59,444 nucleotides of DNA from Pseudomonadota bacterium. GTDB lineage: Bacteria > Pseudomonadota > Alphaproteobacteria > Rhizobiales > Xanthobacteraceae. Numbering within the stretch: position 1 is the stretch's first letter; each line of letters starts with the position of its first letter. This document shows, one piece after another, positions 1 through 9,030 of this stretch. The notes beneath the pieces are model-generated. The model searched no databases. It was not told the origin of the DNA and worked only from the letters and a program-made list of their open reading frames with translations. Made by a program: the position numbers and the translations under genes. The stretch spans positions 1-59,444 of the forward strand of contig JAEWJH010000073.1 in assembly GCA_023386635.1 (NCBI GenBank). The letters are read 5' to 3'.

Positions 1-11
1 GCCTTCGTCCG

Positions 12-110
12 GCCCGCGTCCAGCCCTTTAATCTGGGCGGCCCCACTTAGTTGGGGCGGACGGCAAACCCGGGGCGTCCCGGACGCAGGGTGCGAATCCT
101 GCGCGCGGGC
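12..110 (+). ncRNA. Degenerate tRNA-like or other structured RNA (candidate)
   Basis: A cloverleaf can be drawn: 12-18 pairs with 104-110 (7 bp), 23-26 with 35-38, 41-45 with 52-56, 58-62 with 75-79 (long variable arm) and 85-89 with 98-102. The last looks like a T-arm with the loop GTGCGAAT. Against a working tRNA: the T-loop has 8 bases, the middle loop cannot be made 7 bases long, the D-loop lacks GG, and GCCG rather than NCCA follows the acceptor. Rival helices (6-12 with 79-85) are equally stable on paper. The word AATCCTGC recurs at 116-123, just before TCCACCA. It may be a decayed tRNA or another RNA; I see no protein here. Confidence 0.2.
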
Positions 111-194
111 GCCGCAATCCTGCTCCACCATCAAGACGCCTCATGATGACGCCCCTCGACGAGCAGGACGGACATAGGATTATAGGCACATAGG

Positions 195-202
195 AAGAAA
201 GT
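195..202. repeat. Target-site duplication, left copy
   Basis: AAGAAAGT abuts the outer edge of the left inverted repeat and recurs exactly at 2466-2473 beside the right repeat. Confidence 0.9.
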
Positions 203-226
203 GAGCATTATAACCTTGACAAAGCA
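203..226 (+). repeat. Left terminal inverted repeat of the IS1595 element
   Basis: The 24 bases beginning GAGCATTATAACC are the exact reverse complement of 2442-2465. Each repeat contains TTGACA reading inward, which could act as a -35 box for element genes; that last point is inference. Confidence 0.93.
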
Positions 227-438
227 TGCCCCGAGATTCATACATTCCCAGTGTCGAATGTGACGCTGGCGCGCCCGAGATTGCAGAGGTTATTCTCCCG
301 GTTCTTTTGAATTGGATTCCCGAGGACGTTTTTGACGATCTCGCCATACGTCCAGATAGGGTCGCAGAAGAGGTGTATCTGGCTCTTTTTGAGCGCGGCC
401 TGATTTGTAAGCCGCAGTCAGGTGACGCAGGAGGTTAG
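226..438 (+). CDS. Possible small protein starting in the left repeat
   Basis: A 70-codon frame opens at an ATG whose first base is the last base of the left inverted repeat. The product is acidic (IPEDVFDDLAIRPDRVAEE) and amphipathic enough to be a protein, but I do not recognise it. It overlaps the 3' end of the oppositely directed HEPN-like gene by 149 bases, and no good ribosome binding site is visible. It may be a chance frame. Confidence 0.25.
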   Translation: MPRDSYIPSVECDAGAPEIAEVILPVLLNWIPEDVFDDLAIRPDRVAEEVYLALFERGLICKPQSGDAGG

Positions 439-898
439 ACACCTCTTTGGTTTCGTCTACCAAGGCCCAAATATCTCCCGCAAATTGCGGGATACGTTCT
501 CCAGTTGTCAAAGTCAGTGGCTGTCTAGATTGCGGTTTCCGTATCCTGGTCCGTTGGTAGAAACGGACTGCGCCTGACGGCAGGCTAAGCCACTGGTCGT
601 GGACAAAGCGATTTCGTTTGGGACTTACCCATTCGATAATGGCCCAGCTAACGGTCTCTATGTCGCGGTACCACTGCTCGGATGGTCTTTTTGTAAATGC
701 CAAAGCGTTGAGGATCGGAATTTTCTTCTTAAGATCAATTTGGTTGGTATAGACCCGATTCAGATCCTCATCTAAGCCGGAAAGTATCTCCAGCGACTGA
801 TTTACGCGGTCTTCTAGTGCGCTGTAGAAAATGCACAGGTAGCCGATCGCTCTAGCGTGTTCGTCTAGATACGGCATGAAGGTTTTAGGCGTTGTCAT
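290..898 (-). CDS. HEPN-like hypothetical protein, transposon passenger
   Basis: The product has 202 residues from the ATG at 898. A longer frame upstream is low-complexity and is the antisense of the small gene at 897-1046. Residues 5-60 look helical, and residues 95-100 read RNRFVH, an R-x4-H arrangement like the catalytic motif of HEPN ribonucleases. Whether this is a true HEPN fold cannot be settled by eye. The ATG overlaps by two bases the start of the divergent 49-residue gene, so the two starts probably exclude or regulate each other. An alternative start is the ATG at 877. Being carried by a transposon fits a toxin or a host-takeover gene; that is inference. Confidence 0.55.
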   Translation of the reverse strand: MTTPKTFMPYLDEHARAIGYLCIFYSALEDRVNQSLEILSGLDEDLNRVYTNQIDLKKKIPILNALAFTKRPSEQWYRDIETVSWAIIEWVSPKRNRFVHDQWLSLPSGAVRFYQRTRIRKPQSRQPLTLTTGERIPQFAGDIWALVDETKEVSNLLRHLTAAYKSGRAQKEPDTPLLRPYLDVWRDRQKRPRESNSKEPGE

Positions 899-1046
899 GA
901 CGAAAAAGCCCGCTAAACAGCAAATCGAATTTGAATCGGACGCATGGCAGCGCTTTGAGCGCGCCGTTGACGTGGTGGCGAAGAGTCCGCCGCAGCCGAA
1001 GGTGAAAAAGAAAGTCGTGAAGGGAAAGAAGAAGCCCGGCAAATAG
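897..1046 (+). CDS. Small basic protein, 49 residues, transposon passenger
   Basis: ATG at 897 to TAG at 1046. The N-terminal half is FEFEPDAWERF-like (here IEFESDAWQRFERAVDVV, residues 10-27) and probably helical; the C-terminal half is a lysine-rich tail (KVKKKVVKGKKKPGK). I recall similar short proteins from Bradyrhizobium-type genomes but know no function. A strong terminator surrounds the stop codon, which supports real expression. It is divergent from, and overlaps by two bases, the start of the HEPN-like gene, so an antitoxin or regulator role is possible but unproven. Confidence 0.55.
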   Translation: MTKKPAKQQIEFESDAWQRFERAVDVVAKSPPQPKVKKKVVKGKKKPGK

Positions 1047-1059
1047 GCCGGGCTTTTTT
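1034..1059 (+). terminator. Rho-independent terminator of the 49-residue gene
   Basis: GCCCGGC (1034-1040), a 6-base loop and GCCGGGC (1047-1053) are followed by six T. The TAG stop codon of the upstream gene occupies the end of the loop. Confidence 0.85.
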
Positions 1060-1060
1060 A

Positions 1061-1330
1061 TTAATCGTCTAGGAATGGTCTGCCTTGACCCTTGATGAAA
1101 TCAAAGCCGGTGAGCATTGATCGTGTCCAAGTCAGCAACTCCAACTCCTGAATCACGTCGCCCCACTCGCCAGACTCGCCGTCGCCATCCTTCAATTTTC
1201 GATATGCCTGACCCATCTTCTCTAAGAAACGCTCTCGAAAAGATGGATCGGATTCATTTAGAGTTTCAACGACGCAAGCGACTAGGACTGCCACCCCCCG
1301 CTTGGAACGATGTAGATCAGTTGTAGCCAT
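1061..1330 (-). CDS. Hypothetical protein, transposon passenger
   Basis: The product has 89 residues, starting at the ATG at 1330, which has a strong purine-rich site (GAGGGGGAAGAG) just upstream; the longer frame to 1366 lacks one. The sequence is charged and probably helical: LNESDPSFRERFLEKMGQAY at about residues 25-45, then WGDVIQELELLTWTRSMLTG. I do not recognise a family. It lies between the transposase and the terminator of the convergent 49-residue gene, inside the inverted repeats, so it moves with the element. Function unknown. Confidence 0.5.
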   Translation of the reverse strand: MATTDLHRSKRGVAVLVACVVETLNESDPSFRERFLEKMGQAYRKLKDGDGESGEWGDVIQELELLTWTRSMLTGFDFIKGQGRPFLDD

Positions 1331-1446
1331 CTCTTCCCCCTCAGCTAGTTGTCCATTTTTGGGCAATTCTAGCCTTGGGTAGGCTGGGTTTTGGAGTCCT
1401 TTGTTTGCGTCGCCAGCGCAGGAAGCGCTTCGCTTGATGCTTGAAA

Positions 1447-2400
1447 TCAGGCTTCGTCAGGCCGTCGATAAGTCAGGCGCTTGCCAACGATGCCTTCTGC
1501 CAAGTTCTCGGCGCGCATGGTGTCATTGACGCCCAAGGACATGCGGTTGTTGTAGCGGAAGTCAAACTCCGCGAGATAGCGATGCAGATGCTTTTCGCTG
1601 CAATGCTGGTAGGTGCCGCGCATGCCGCGCTTGAACACTGAGAAGTAGCTTTCAACGGTGTTCGTGGTCACATCGCCGCGCACATACTCGCCTGCGGTAT
1701 GCTTGATGCGTTCATGCTTGCGAACGTTCATCATCGGCTTTGAGTAGAGTTTGCTTTCGTCGGTGTGGACATGAGTTTCGGTCGCGACGTTCTCGCGAAC
1801 GATCTTGCAGACAGTTTCTTGGTCCGCGACGGCAACGTGGAATGAGCGCACATGGCCGCCACGCTCGACAAGAGCGAGGATCGGGCGGTTGTTAAACTGC
1901 TTGCCGTTCTTAGTGTACGGACGGCCCTTGCGCTTCGGAGAAACGTGCGGGGTTTCGGCTTTGCCGAAGTAGGTTTCGTCTGCTTCAACAACCTTGCCGC
2001 GACCGCCAAGGGGTTCAAGACCGCCAGAGCGCATAGCTTCGCGCAGGCGGTGCATCATGAACCACGTCGATTTGTACGAAATGCCGAGCATGCGGTGAAC
2101 CTGATGCGCGGACACGCCTTTCTTGCTGGCGGTCATCAGGAACAGCGCGGCGAGCCACTTGGTCAGCGGGAGCTTGGAGCGCTCAAAGACGGTGTTAACC
2201 GTGACCGTGAACTGTTCGCGGCATTCGTTGCACTGAAAGAGGCCCGCGCGGTGCGCTTTGCCTTCAAGCTTCTTGATCTTGGCTTGATCGGCATTGCCGC
2301 AATGGGGGCAGGTCGGACCTTCCGGCCAAACCCGACGCTCCAGCCACTCGCGGGCGGCGGTTTCGTCTTGAAAGATCGGGTTCTTGAGAAGGTCGGTCAT
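1447..2400 (-). CDS. IS1595-family (ISXO2-like) transposase
   Basis: The product has 317 residues and catalyses cut and paste or copying of the surrounding element. Residues 31-60 form an N-terminal zinc ribbon (CPHC at 31-34, CNEC at 57-60), followed by a helix-turn-helix-like stretch at about 90-120. The ISXO2 catalytic domain shows D141 (EADETYFG), D214 (HTDES) and E250 (NTVESYF), and then the family-typical HRYLAEFDFRYNNR at about 273-286. The ATG at 2400 is chosen over 2424 because AGGAG lies 8 bases upstream and because family members begin with MTDL-like residues. The reading frame is undamaged, so the element may be active. Confidence 0.95.
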   Translation of the reverse strand: MTDLLKNPIFQDETAAREWLERRVWPEGPTCPHCGNADQAKIKKLEGKAHRAGLFQCNECREQFTVTVNTVFERSKLPLTKWLAALFLMTASKKGVSAHQVHRMLGISYKSTWFMMHRLREAMRSGGLEPLGGRGKVVEADETYFGKAETPHVSPKRKGRPYTKNGKQFNNRPILALVERGGHVRSFHVAVADQETVCKIVRENVATETHVHTDESKLYSKPMMNVRKHERIKHTAGEYVRGDVTTNTVESYFSVFKRGMRGTYQHCSEKHLHRYLAEFDFRYNNRMSLGVNDTMRAENLAEGIVGKRLTYRRPDEA

Positions 2401-2441
2401 GGGCTTGGCTCCTGATGGTGCCAAATCTAGGGAATGGGCCG

Positions 2442-2465
2442 TGCTTTGTCAAGGTTATAATGCTC
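2442..2465 (-). repeat. Right terminal inverted repeat of the IS1595 element
   Basis: Exact reverse complement of 203-226. It lies 41 bases upstream of the transposase start at 2400, so the inward TTGACA could drive the transposase. Confidence 0.93.
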
Positions 2466-2473
2466 AAGAAAGT
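2466..2473. repeat. Target-site duplication, right copy
   Basis: AAGAAAGT, identical to 195-202, immediately outside the right inverted repeat. Confidence 0.9.
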
Positions 2474-2490
2474 CAAGAGCTTTCGCGGCC

Positions 2491-2775
2491 TCACGCCACC
2501 AGGTCGGCATAGTCCGGATGCTGGGCGATGACGTGGCGCACGAACGAGCACATCGGCCGGATCTTTTCGCCACGGGCGCGGATATCGTCGAGCATGCCGA
2601 GCACGAGCCGCGTGCCGATGCCGCCCTCGCGCAAGGCGCGCGGCACCTCGGTATGCGTAACGGTGACGACGCCGGGCGCGGGGATGAAACTGGCGAAGGC
2701 GGTGGCGCCGTCCTGCTCCAGTTCGAACCGGGAGCGGCTGTCGTTGCGGGTCACGGTCGTGCTGGGAGATTGCAT
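2491..2775 (-). CDS. Small GNAT-family N-acetyltransferase (YidJ-like)
   Basis: The product has 94 residues, the size of the short COG2388-type GNAT proteins. After a strand-rich N-terminus (FELEQDGATAFASF) comes the hallmark VTHTEVPRALREGGIGTRLV (about residues 39-58), which includes the acetyl-CoA pyrophosphate-binding R-x-x-G-I-G-x-x-L turn. It ends with PMCSFVRHVIAQHPDYADLV, typical of the family (cysteine and Y-x-x-L positions). The substrate is unknown. The transposon's right duplication lies 18 bases past the stop codon, so the gene is intact but its 3' surroundings were changed by the insertion. Confidence 0.85.
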   Translation of the reverse strand: MQSPSTTVTRNDSRSRFELEQDGATAFASFIPAPGVVTVTHTEVPRALREGGIGTRLVLGMLDDIRARGEKIRPMCSFVRHVIAQHPDYADLVA

Positions 2776-2897
2776 CCGCGCAAGATGGGGACGCGACGGC
2801 GTTGCGTCAACGGCGTGATGGCGGCCGCGTTGCCTTCAGGCTGCCGCGAAAGCGGTTATAACGGGCGCGACCCGTTATCCGCCGACAGGAGCATCCC

Positions 2898-3515
2898 ATG
2901 GCCGAGATCACCTTCTATCATGCCGTTCCCTCGCGCAGCATGGTGGTGCACTGGATGCTGGAGGAGGTGGGCGAGCCCTATGACGTGCATCTCATCGACC
3001 TCAAAGCGGGCGCGCAGAACGCGCCGGACTATCGCGCCATCAACCCGCAGGGGAAGGTGCCGGCGATCCGCTACAAGGGCGTCGTGACCACGGAAGTGGC
3101 TGCGATCTGCTGCCTGCTCGCCGACGAATTCCCCAAGGCGAAGCTTTCGGTGCAGGTCGGCGATCCGCAGCGCGGGCCGTATCTGCAATGGCTGTTCTTC
3201 AATCCGAGCGCGATCGAGCCGGCGATGATGGACACGAAATTTCCGCGCAATCCCGCGCCGCCACCGACCGCCATCGGCTATCGCGATCTCGATGTGCTGC
3301 TCGACGTGGTCGAGGGCGCGCTGAAGGACAAGACCTACCTGATGGGCGACCAGTTTACCGCCGCCGATGTCGTCACCGGCGCGGGCCTGCGCTGGGGCAT
3401 GCAGTTCGGCATGATCCCGCAGCGGCCGGCGCTCGCCGCTTACGTCAAGCGGCTCGAAGCGCGCCCGGCGATGCAGCGCGCCAACGCGGCGGACGAGAAA
3501 CTGATGAAGGGGTGA
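2898..3515 (+). CDS. Glutathione S-transferase family protein
   Basis: The product has 205 residues with an N-terminal thioredoxin-fold domain (about 1-80) and a helical C-terminal domain. NPQGKVPAI (49-57) carries the cis-proline of the glutathione site, and the following TTEVAAICCLLADEFP matches the usual E-S/A glutathione contact. The C-terminal domain has the N-capping box motif FTAADVV (about 153-159). AGGAG lies upstream of the ATG. It probably conjugates or reduces cytoplasmic electrophiles; the substrate cannot be told. The neighbouring convergent GFA-like protein belongs to another glutathione-linked family, but no operon joins them. Confidence 0.9.
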   Translation: MAEITFYHAVPSRSMVVHWMLEEVGEPYDVHLIDLKAGAQNAPDYRAINPQGKVPAIRYKGVVTTEVAAICCLLADEFPKAKLSVQVGDPQRGPYLQWLFFNPSAIEPAMMDTKFPRNPAPPPTAIGYRDLDVLLDVVEGALKDKTYLMGDQFTAADVVTGAGLRWGMQFGMIPQRPALAAYVKRLEARPAMQRANAADEKLMKG

Positions 3516-3576
3516 GGGGAGCGTTCCGCAGACGTTGCGACGGATTTAGTTATTGAAGCGGGGCACGCTCTCTCCC

Positions 3577-3669
3577 CGTCATGCCCGGCCTTGTGCCGGG
3601 CGTCCACGTCTTTGGCGCTGTGGATGCGAAAGCAAGACGTGGATGCCCGCGACACGCGCGGGCATGACG
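3577..3669. repeat. Palindromic intergenic repeat (REP-like)
   Basis: The unit starts GTCATGCCCGGCC and ends GGCATGAC, with inner arms around 3603-3647 (CGTCCACGTCTT against AAGACGTGGATG). The whole folds into a long imperfect hairpin between the convergent GST and GFA genes. Related units lie at 19023-19112, 20188-20286 and perhaps 54626-54727. It may act as a terminator or protect transcripts. Confidence 0.75.
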
Positions 3670-3700
3670 GAGTGTGTTTCGATAGATTGGGCTGACCGCA

Positions 3701-4039
3701 TCAACCCGGCGGCGGGTAGTCCGGATATTGCGGCAGGTCGTCGTCGATTTCGTACCACGGCGCCTTGCTGGCGACGAAGCAATGCAGCGCCGGTTTCACC
3801 GGCGGATCGTCGAGCAGCGCGAGCGCGATGCCGTATTGCGGCGGACCATCCGGAAACGCGGCGGGGGCGGTCCAGTTCGGCCCGGCGCGGTTGAGGATTG
3901 GCGAACCGCATTTGCTGCAGAAGCCGCGCTGATAGCCGCGCTCGCTTTCGTAAAAAGTCACGAGGTCTTCGCCACTTAGCCAGCGGAAATCCGGCGCCGC
4001 GACGACGGCATCGCGCGCCGGATGAATGGTCTCAGACAT
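3701..4039 (-). CDS. GFA-family protein, N-terminally truncated
   Basis: The product has 112 residues. Its body matches the glutathione-dependent formaldehyde-activating (GFA) fold: FRWLSGEDLVTFYES at about 18-32, then RGFCSKCGSPI with the second zinc pair (CSKC), and a C-terminal tryptophan/proline-rich tail. Family members normally begin with a C-x-C-G strand and a C-x-x-C motif that bind the first zinc; these are absent here. GGGGAG lies upstream of the ATG, and no matching N-terminus is found further upstream in other frames. It is therefore either a shortened active form or a decayed gene. Formaldehyde activity itself is doubtful for much of this family. Confidence 0.7.
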   Translation of the reverse strand: MSETIHPARDAVVAAPDFRWLSGEDLVTFYESERGYQRGFCSKCGSPILNRAGPNWTAPAAFPDGPPQYGIALALLDDPPVKPALHCFVASKAPWYEIDDDLPQYPDYPPPG

Positions 4040-4267
4040 TGATAGCTCCCCGGCTCCAGTGTGCGTTCCTTTCTCCGTTTGTCGCGGGCCGGGCGGTTAA
4101 AACCTGTGGGAGTCCATTATCCCGGCGGCGGAAAGCACATAGGGCGCTTTGGCCGAAGTCCAGCCCCACCCGTGTTGTGGTGTACGGTGCCCCAGCTTCG
4201 CAAGCCCGCTCTGCGGGCCAATCAACAGGAGGAGGAGTTTTAGGTTAATAATCTTAAATAGAATATC

Positions 4268-4295
4268 TTGACAAAATAGAAGATTTATCTATTTC
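4268..4295 (+). promoter_or_regulatory. Candidate promoter of the three-gene cassette
   Basis: TTGACA at 4268-4273 is followed after 16 bases by the weaker TATTTC (4290-4295). The stretch 4241-4300 is markedly A/T-rich against its surroundings, and the first cassette gene starts 20 bases on. AGGAGGAGG at about 4229 has no start codon close behind it. Confidence 0.4.
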
Positions 4296-4314
4296 TTCCA
4301 CGAGCCTAATCTGG

Positions 4315-4812
4315 ATGGGACGCATGCTGAAAAAGTCACCGCAGTACGAACAGCTCAAGGAAGCGATGGAGCTCATACGCGATCTTGAAATTCCCGAGCA
4401 CCTGCAAGAGAAAGCTCTAGTTCATTTGCTGCAAGGCTCCCAAGCGAAGCCTGCTGCCACAGCGGCGGCGAGCGATGCTGGCGAGCATGGTGGTAGCCAC
4501 GCGGACACCGGCATCATCTTGCGCGACTTCATCGCGAAGTGTCAGCCCAAAGGCGCGGTGGAAGAGATACCGGCATTGCTCTATTGGGCGCGCCAAAGTG
4601 AGAATGTGACCGAGGTCAACGAGTCCGACATTGTAGGGCTTTACCGGAGAGGCGGCATTCGACCGCCGAAGCAAGTTAGTCAGTCGATGCGCGACCTTTC
4701 TTCCAAAAAGAAATACGGGCGCCTCGATTCCGTGAGATCTGGTTACGTCGCGTTGTCCCGCATCGGCGAGGACTTCGTCATCCACGACCTGATGAAGCGC
4801 AAGACGACCTGA
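4315..4812 (+). CDS. Cassette gene 1: hypothetical protein with winged-helix-like domain
   Basis: The product has 165 residues; the ATG at 4324 is an equally plausible start. Residues 8-40 are helical (EQLKEAMELIRDLEIPEHL), residues 42-62 a low-complexity Ala/Gly/His linker, and residues 67-158 a compact domain. The same domain recurs in the next gene at 49-142: R-D/E-F, P, L-x-Y-W/Y, D-I/L-V-x-x-Y-R, P, and a C-terminal L/T-S-x-x-G-E-x-F-V. The pattern of helices followed by a two-strand wing suggests a winged helix; that is inference. It is the first gene of a three-gene cassette with lower GC than its flanks. I know no characterised homologue. Confidence 0.75.
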   Translation: MGRMLKKSPQYEQLKEAMELIRDLEIPEHLQEKALVHLLQGSQAKPAATAAASDAGEHGGSHADTGIILRDFIAKCQPKGAVEEIPALLYWARQSENVTEVNESDIVGLYRRGGIRPPKQVSQSMRDLSSKKKYGRLDSVRSGYVALSRIGEDFVIHDLMKRKTT

Positions 4813-4850
4813 GGCATGACCGCGACCCTTTCAAACGAGAGATTTGATCC

Positions 4851-5297
4851 ATGGATACAGAGATCAACGAGAAGCTTGACGCGATCTTGGATGCGATCAT
4901 GAGCTTAGATGCCCGCATCACGAAGATTGAGGTGGGCACTGTCGGCGGTGGCGGCGGCAACACGGTTGCCCACGTGTCCACGAAGAAGAGGTTGTCGATG
5001 CGCGAGTTCCTCTTGAAACATCCTCCGATCACCGACGTTCAGCGCACGCTGGCGGTTGGGTACTATCTGGAGACGCATGAGGGCATCGGCTCATTTACCA
5101 AAGCCGATCTGGTGAGGGGATATCGCGACGCCAAGCATAGTTTGCCGTCTAACATGAGCATGAACATCAAGCGCTGCATCGAAGCAGGTAACATGATGGA
5201 GGCGAAGGAGAAGAAGGACAATAAGCCAGCTTACGTTGTCACGAGCACCGGTGAGCAGTTTGTCGAGAGCGACTACAAGAAGCCAGGCGATAATTAG
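4851..5297 (+). CDS. Cassette gene 2: coiled-coil plus the shared domain
   Basis: The product has 148 residues. Residues 4-27 show a heptad pattern (INEKLDAILDAIMSLDARI), suggesting a short coiled coil for oligomerisation. A poly-glycine linker (31-36) follows, then the domain shared with cassette gene 1 (49-142) with REFLLKHPP, TLAVGYYLE, FTKADLVRGYRDA and TSTGEQFVESDY. It starts 38 bases after gene 1 with GAGAGA upstream, and gene 3 begins 3 bases after its stop, so the three are surely cotranscribed. Genes 1 and 2 look like diverged paralogues. The function is unknown; a DNA- or protein-binding partner of gene 3 is a reasonable guess. Confidence 0.78.
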   Translation: MDTEINEKLDAILDAIMSLDARITKIEVGTVGGGGGNTVAHVSTKKRLSMREFLLKHPPITDVQRTLAVGYYLETHEGIGSFTKADLVRGYRDAKHSLPSNMSMNIKRCIEAGNMMEAKEKKDNKPAYVVTSTGEQFVESDYKKPGDN

Positions 5298-5300
5298 TCA

Positions 5301-6050
5301 ATGACAATAACGATCGCCGATATACCTGCTGCGCTGAGCGCAAAGTTGGTCGAGGAGTATCTCGACATTAAGAAGCACTTTGCGATGAATGATTGGGGAC
5401 CGGGACAGCTGAAGGGCGGCCGGTTCGCGGAGGTCATGCTGCGCATATATCAGCATTTGCTCGGAGAGCCGGTTACGCCGTTCGGTACTGATATCGTACC
5501 TCGTGATAAGACACGTATTCTGAATATCGTTGAGAGCACGGGCGCGATAGACGCTCACGTTCGACAGAAGACTGTTCCGCTGCTGCGTCTGTTGCTGGAT
5601 TTTCGCAATAACCGCGACGCGGCACACCTTGGCGGATTCGACGCCAACAGTATGGACGCGCTATTCGTTATGACGAGCGCCACGTGGATGGTGTGCGAAT
5701 TGGTCAGGGTGTATGGCGGCTATCCAATGCGAGAGGCTCAGAAGATCGTGGATGCGCTCTCGGTCAAAGAGTATCCTGTGATTATGGAGCGGGAGGGCGA
5801 GCTTTTCATTACACGTCATGACCTCAGTGCTAAGCAAGAAGTGCTCGTATTATTGACGAAGAACGCGAGCGCTATGGCTGAATTTCTGCATGAGAAGTCG
5901 GGCGACAGCAACAAGTCGCGGTTCCAGCGTAACCTTCGAGAAATGGTAGCTGACAAGTTCATTGGTCAAGCCACCAACGGTGAATACTTCATTATGCCGA
6001 GAGGACAAGCACTCGTGACGCAGAAATCCTTGCTGACCTACAAGCCATAG
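5301..6050 (+). CDS. Cassette gene 3: HEPN-like protein with winged-helix-like tail
   Basis: The product has 249 residues. The N-terminal part (about 10-140) is helical and contains RNNRDAAH at 102-109, an R-N-x5-H arrangement resembling the catalytic motif of HEPN ribonucleases and preceded by a leucine-rich helix (TVPLLRLLLDF) as in that superfamily. Residues 171-240 look like a winged helix (KSRFQRNLREMVADKFIG, then GEYFIMPRGQALV), ending much like the domain in genes 1 and 2. It starts 3 bases after gene 2, and its stop lies 4 bases from the convergent uvrA stop. A nuclease effector with two DNA- or signal-binding partners fits, but is inference. Confidence 0.78.
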   Translation: MTITIADIPAALSAKLVEEYLDIKKHFAMNDWGPGQLKGGRFAEVMLRIYQHLLGEPVTPFGTDIVPRDKTRILNIVESTGAIDAHVRQKTVPLLRLLLDFRNNRDAAHLGGFDANSMDALFVMTSATWMVCELVRVYGGYPMREAQKIVDALSVKEYPVIMEREGELFITRHDLSAKQEVLVLLTKNASAMAEFLHEKSGDSNKSRFQRNLREMVADKFIGQATNGEYFIMPRGQALVTQKSLLTYKP

Positions 6051-6054
6051 CGCC

Positions 6055-9030
<2,976 letters not shown>

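Larger units (their letters stand above)
203..2465 (-). mobile_element. IS1595/ISXO2-like transposon with passenger genes
   Basis: The element is bounded by perfect 24-bp terminal inverted repeats (203-226 and 2442-2465) and flanked by an exact 8-bp duplication, AAGAAAGT, at 195-202 and 2466-2473. Eight-base duplications are usual for the IS1595 family. It encodes an ISXO2-type transposase on the minus strand and at least three passenger genes, so at 2263 bp it is longer than a minimal IS1595 element. Intact ends and duplication point to a recent insertion. The site is intergenic, 3' of the GNAT gene, and interrupts no recognisable gene. Confidence 0.93.

Noticed and set aside
116..130. tRNA 3' end reading AATCCTGCTCCACCA
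   Set aside because: Too short between the T-loop part and CCA for a real acceptor end, and no matching 5' acceptor strand; kept only as a note on the repeat.
1..200. Two-piece tmRNA (ssrA) acceptor half
   Set aside because: No tag-coding segment or second half follows, and the T-arm is not joined directly to an acceptor strand and CCA.
4061..4243. 60-codon plus-strand frame ending near AGGAGGAGG
   Set aside because: No ribosome site of its own and no protein-like pattern; the purine run at its end has no start codon within range.
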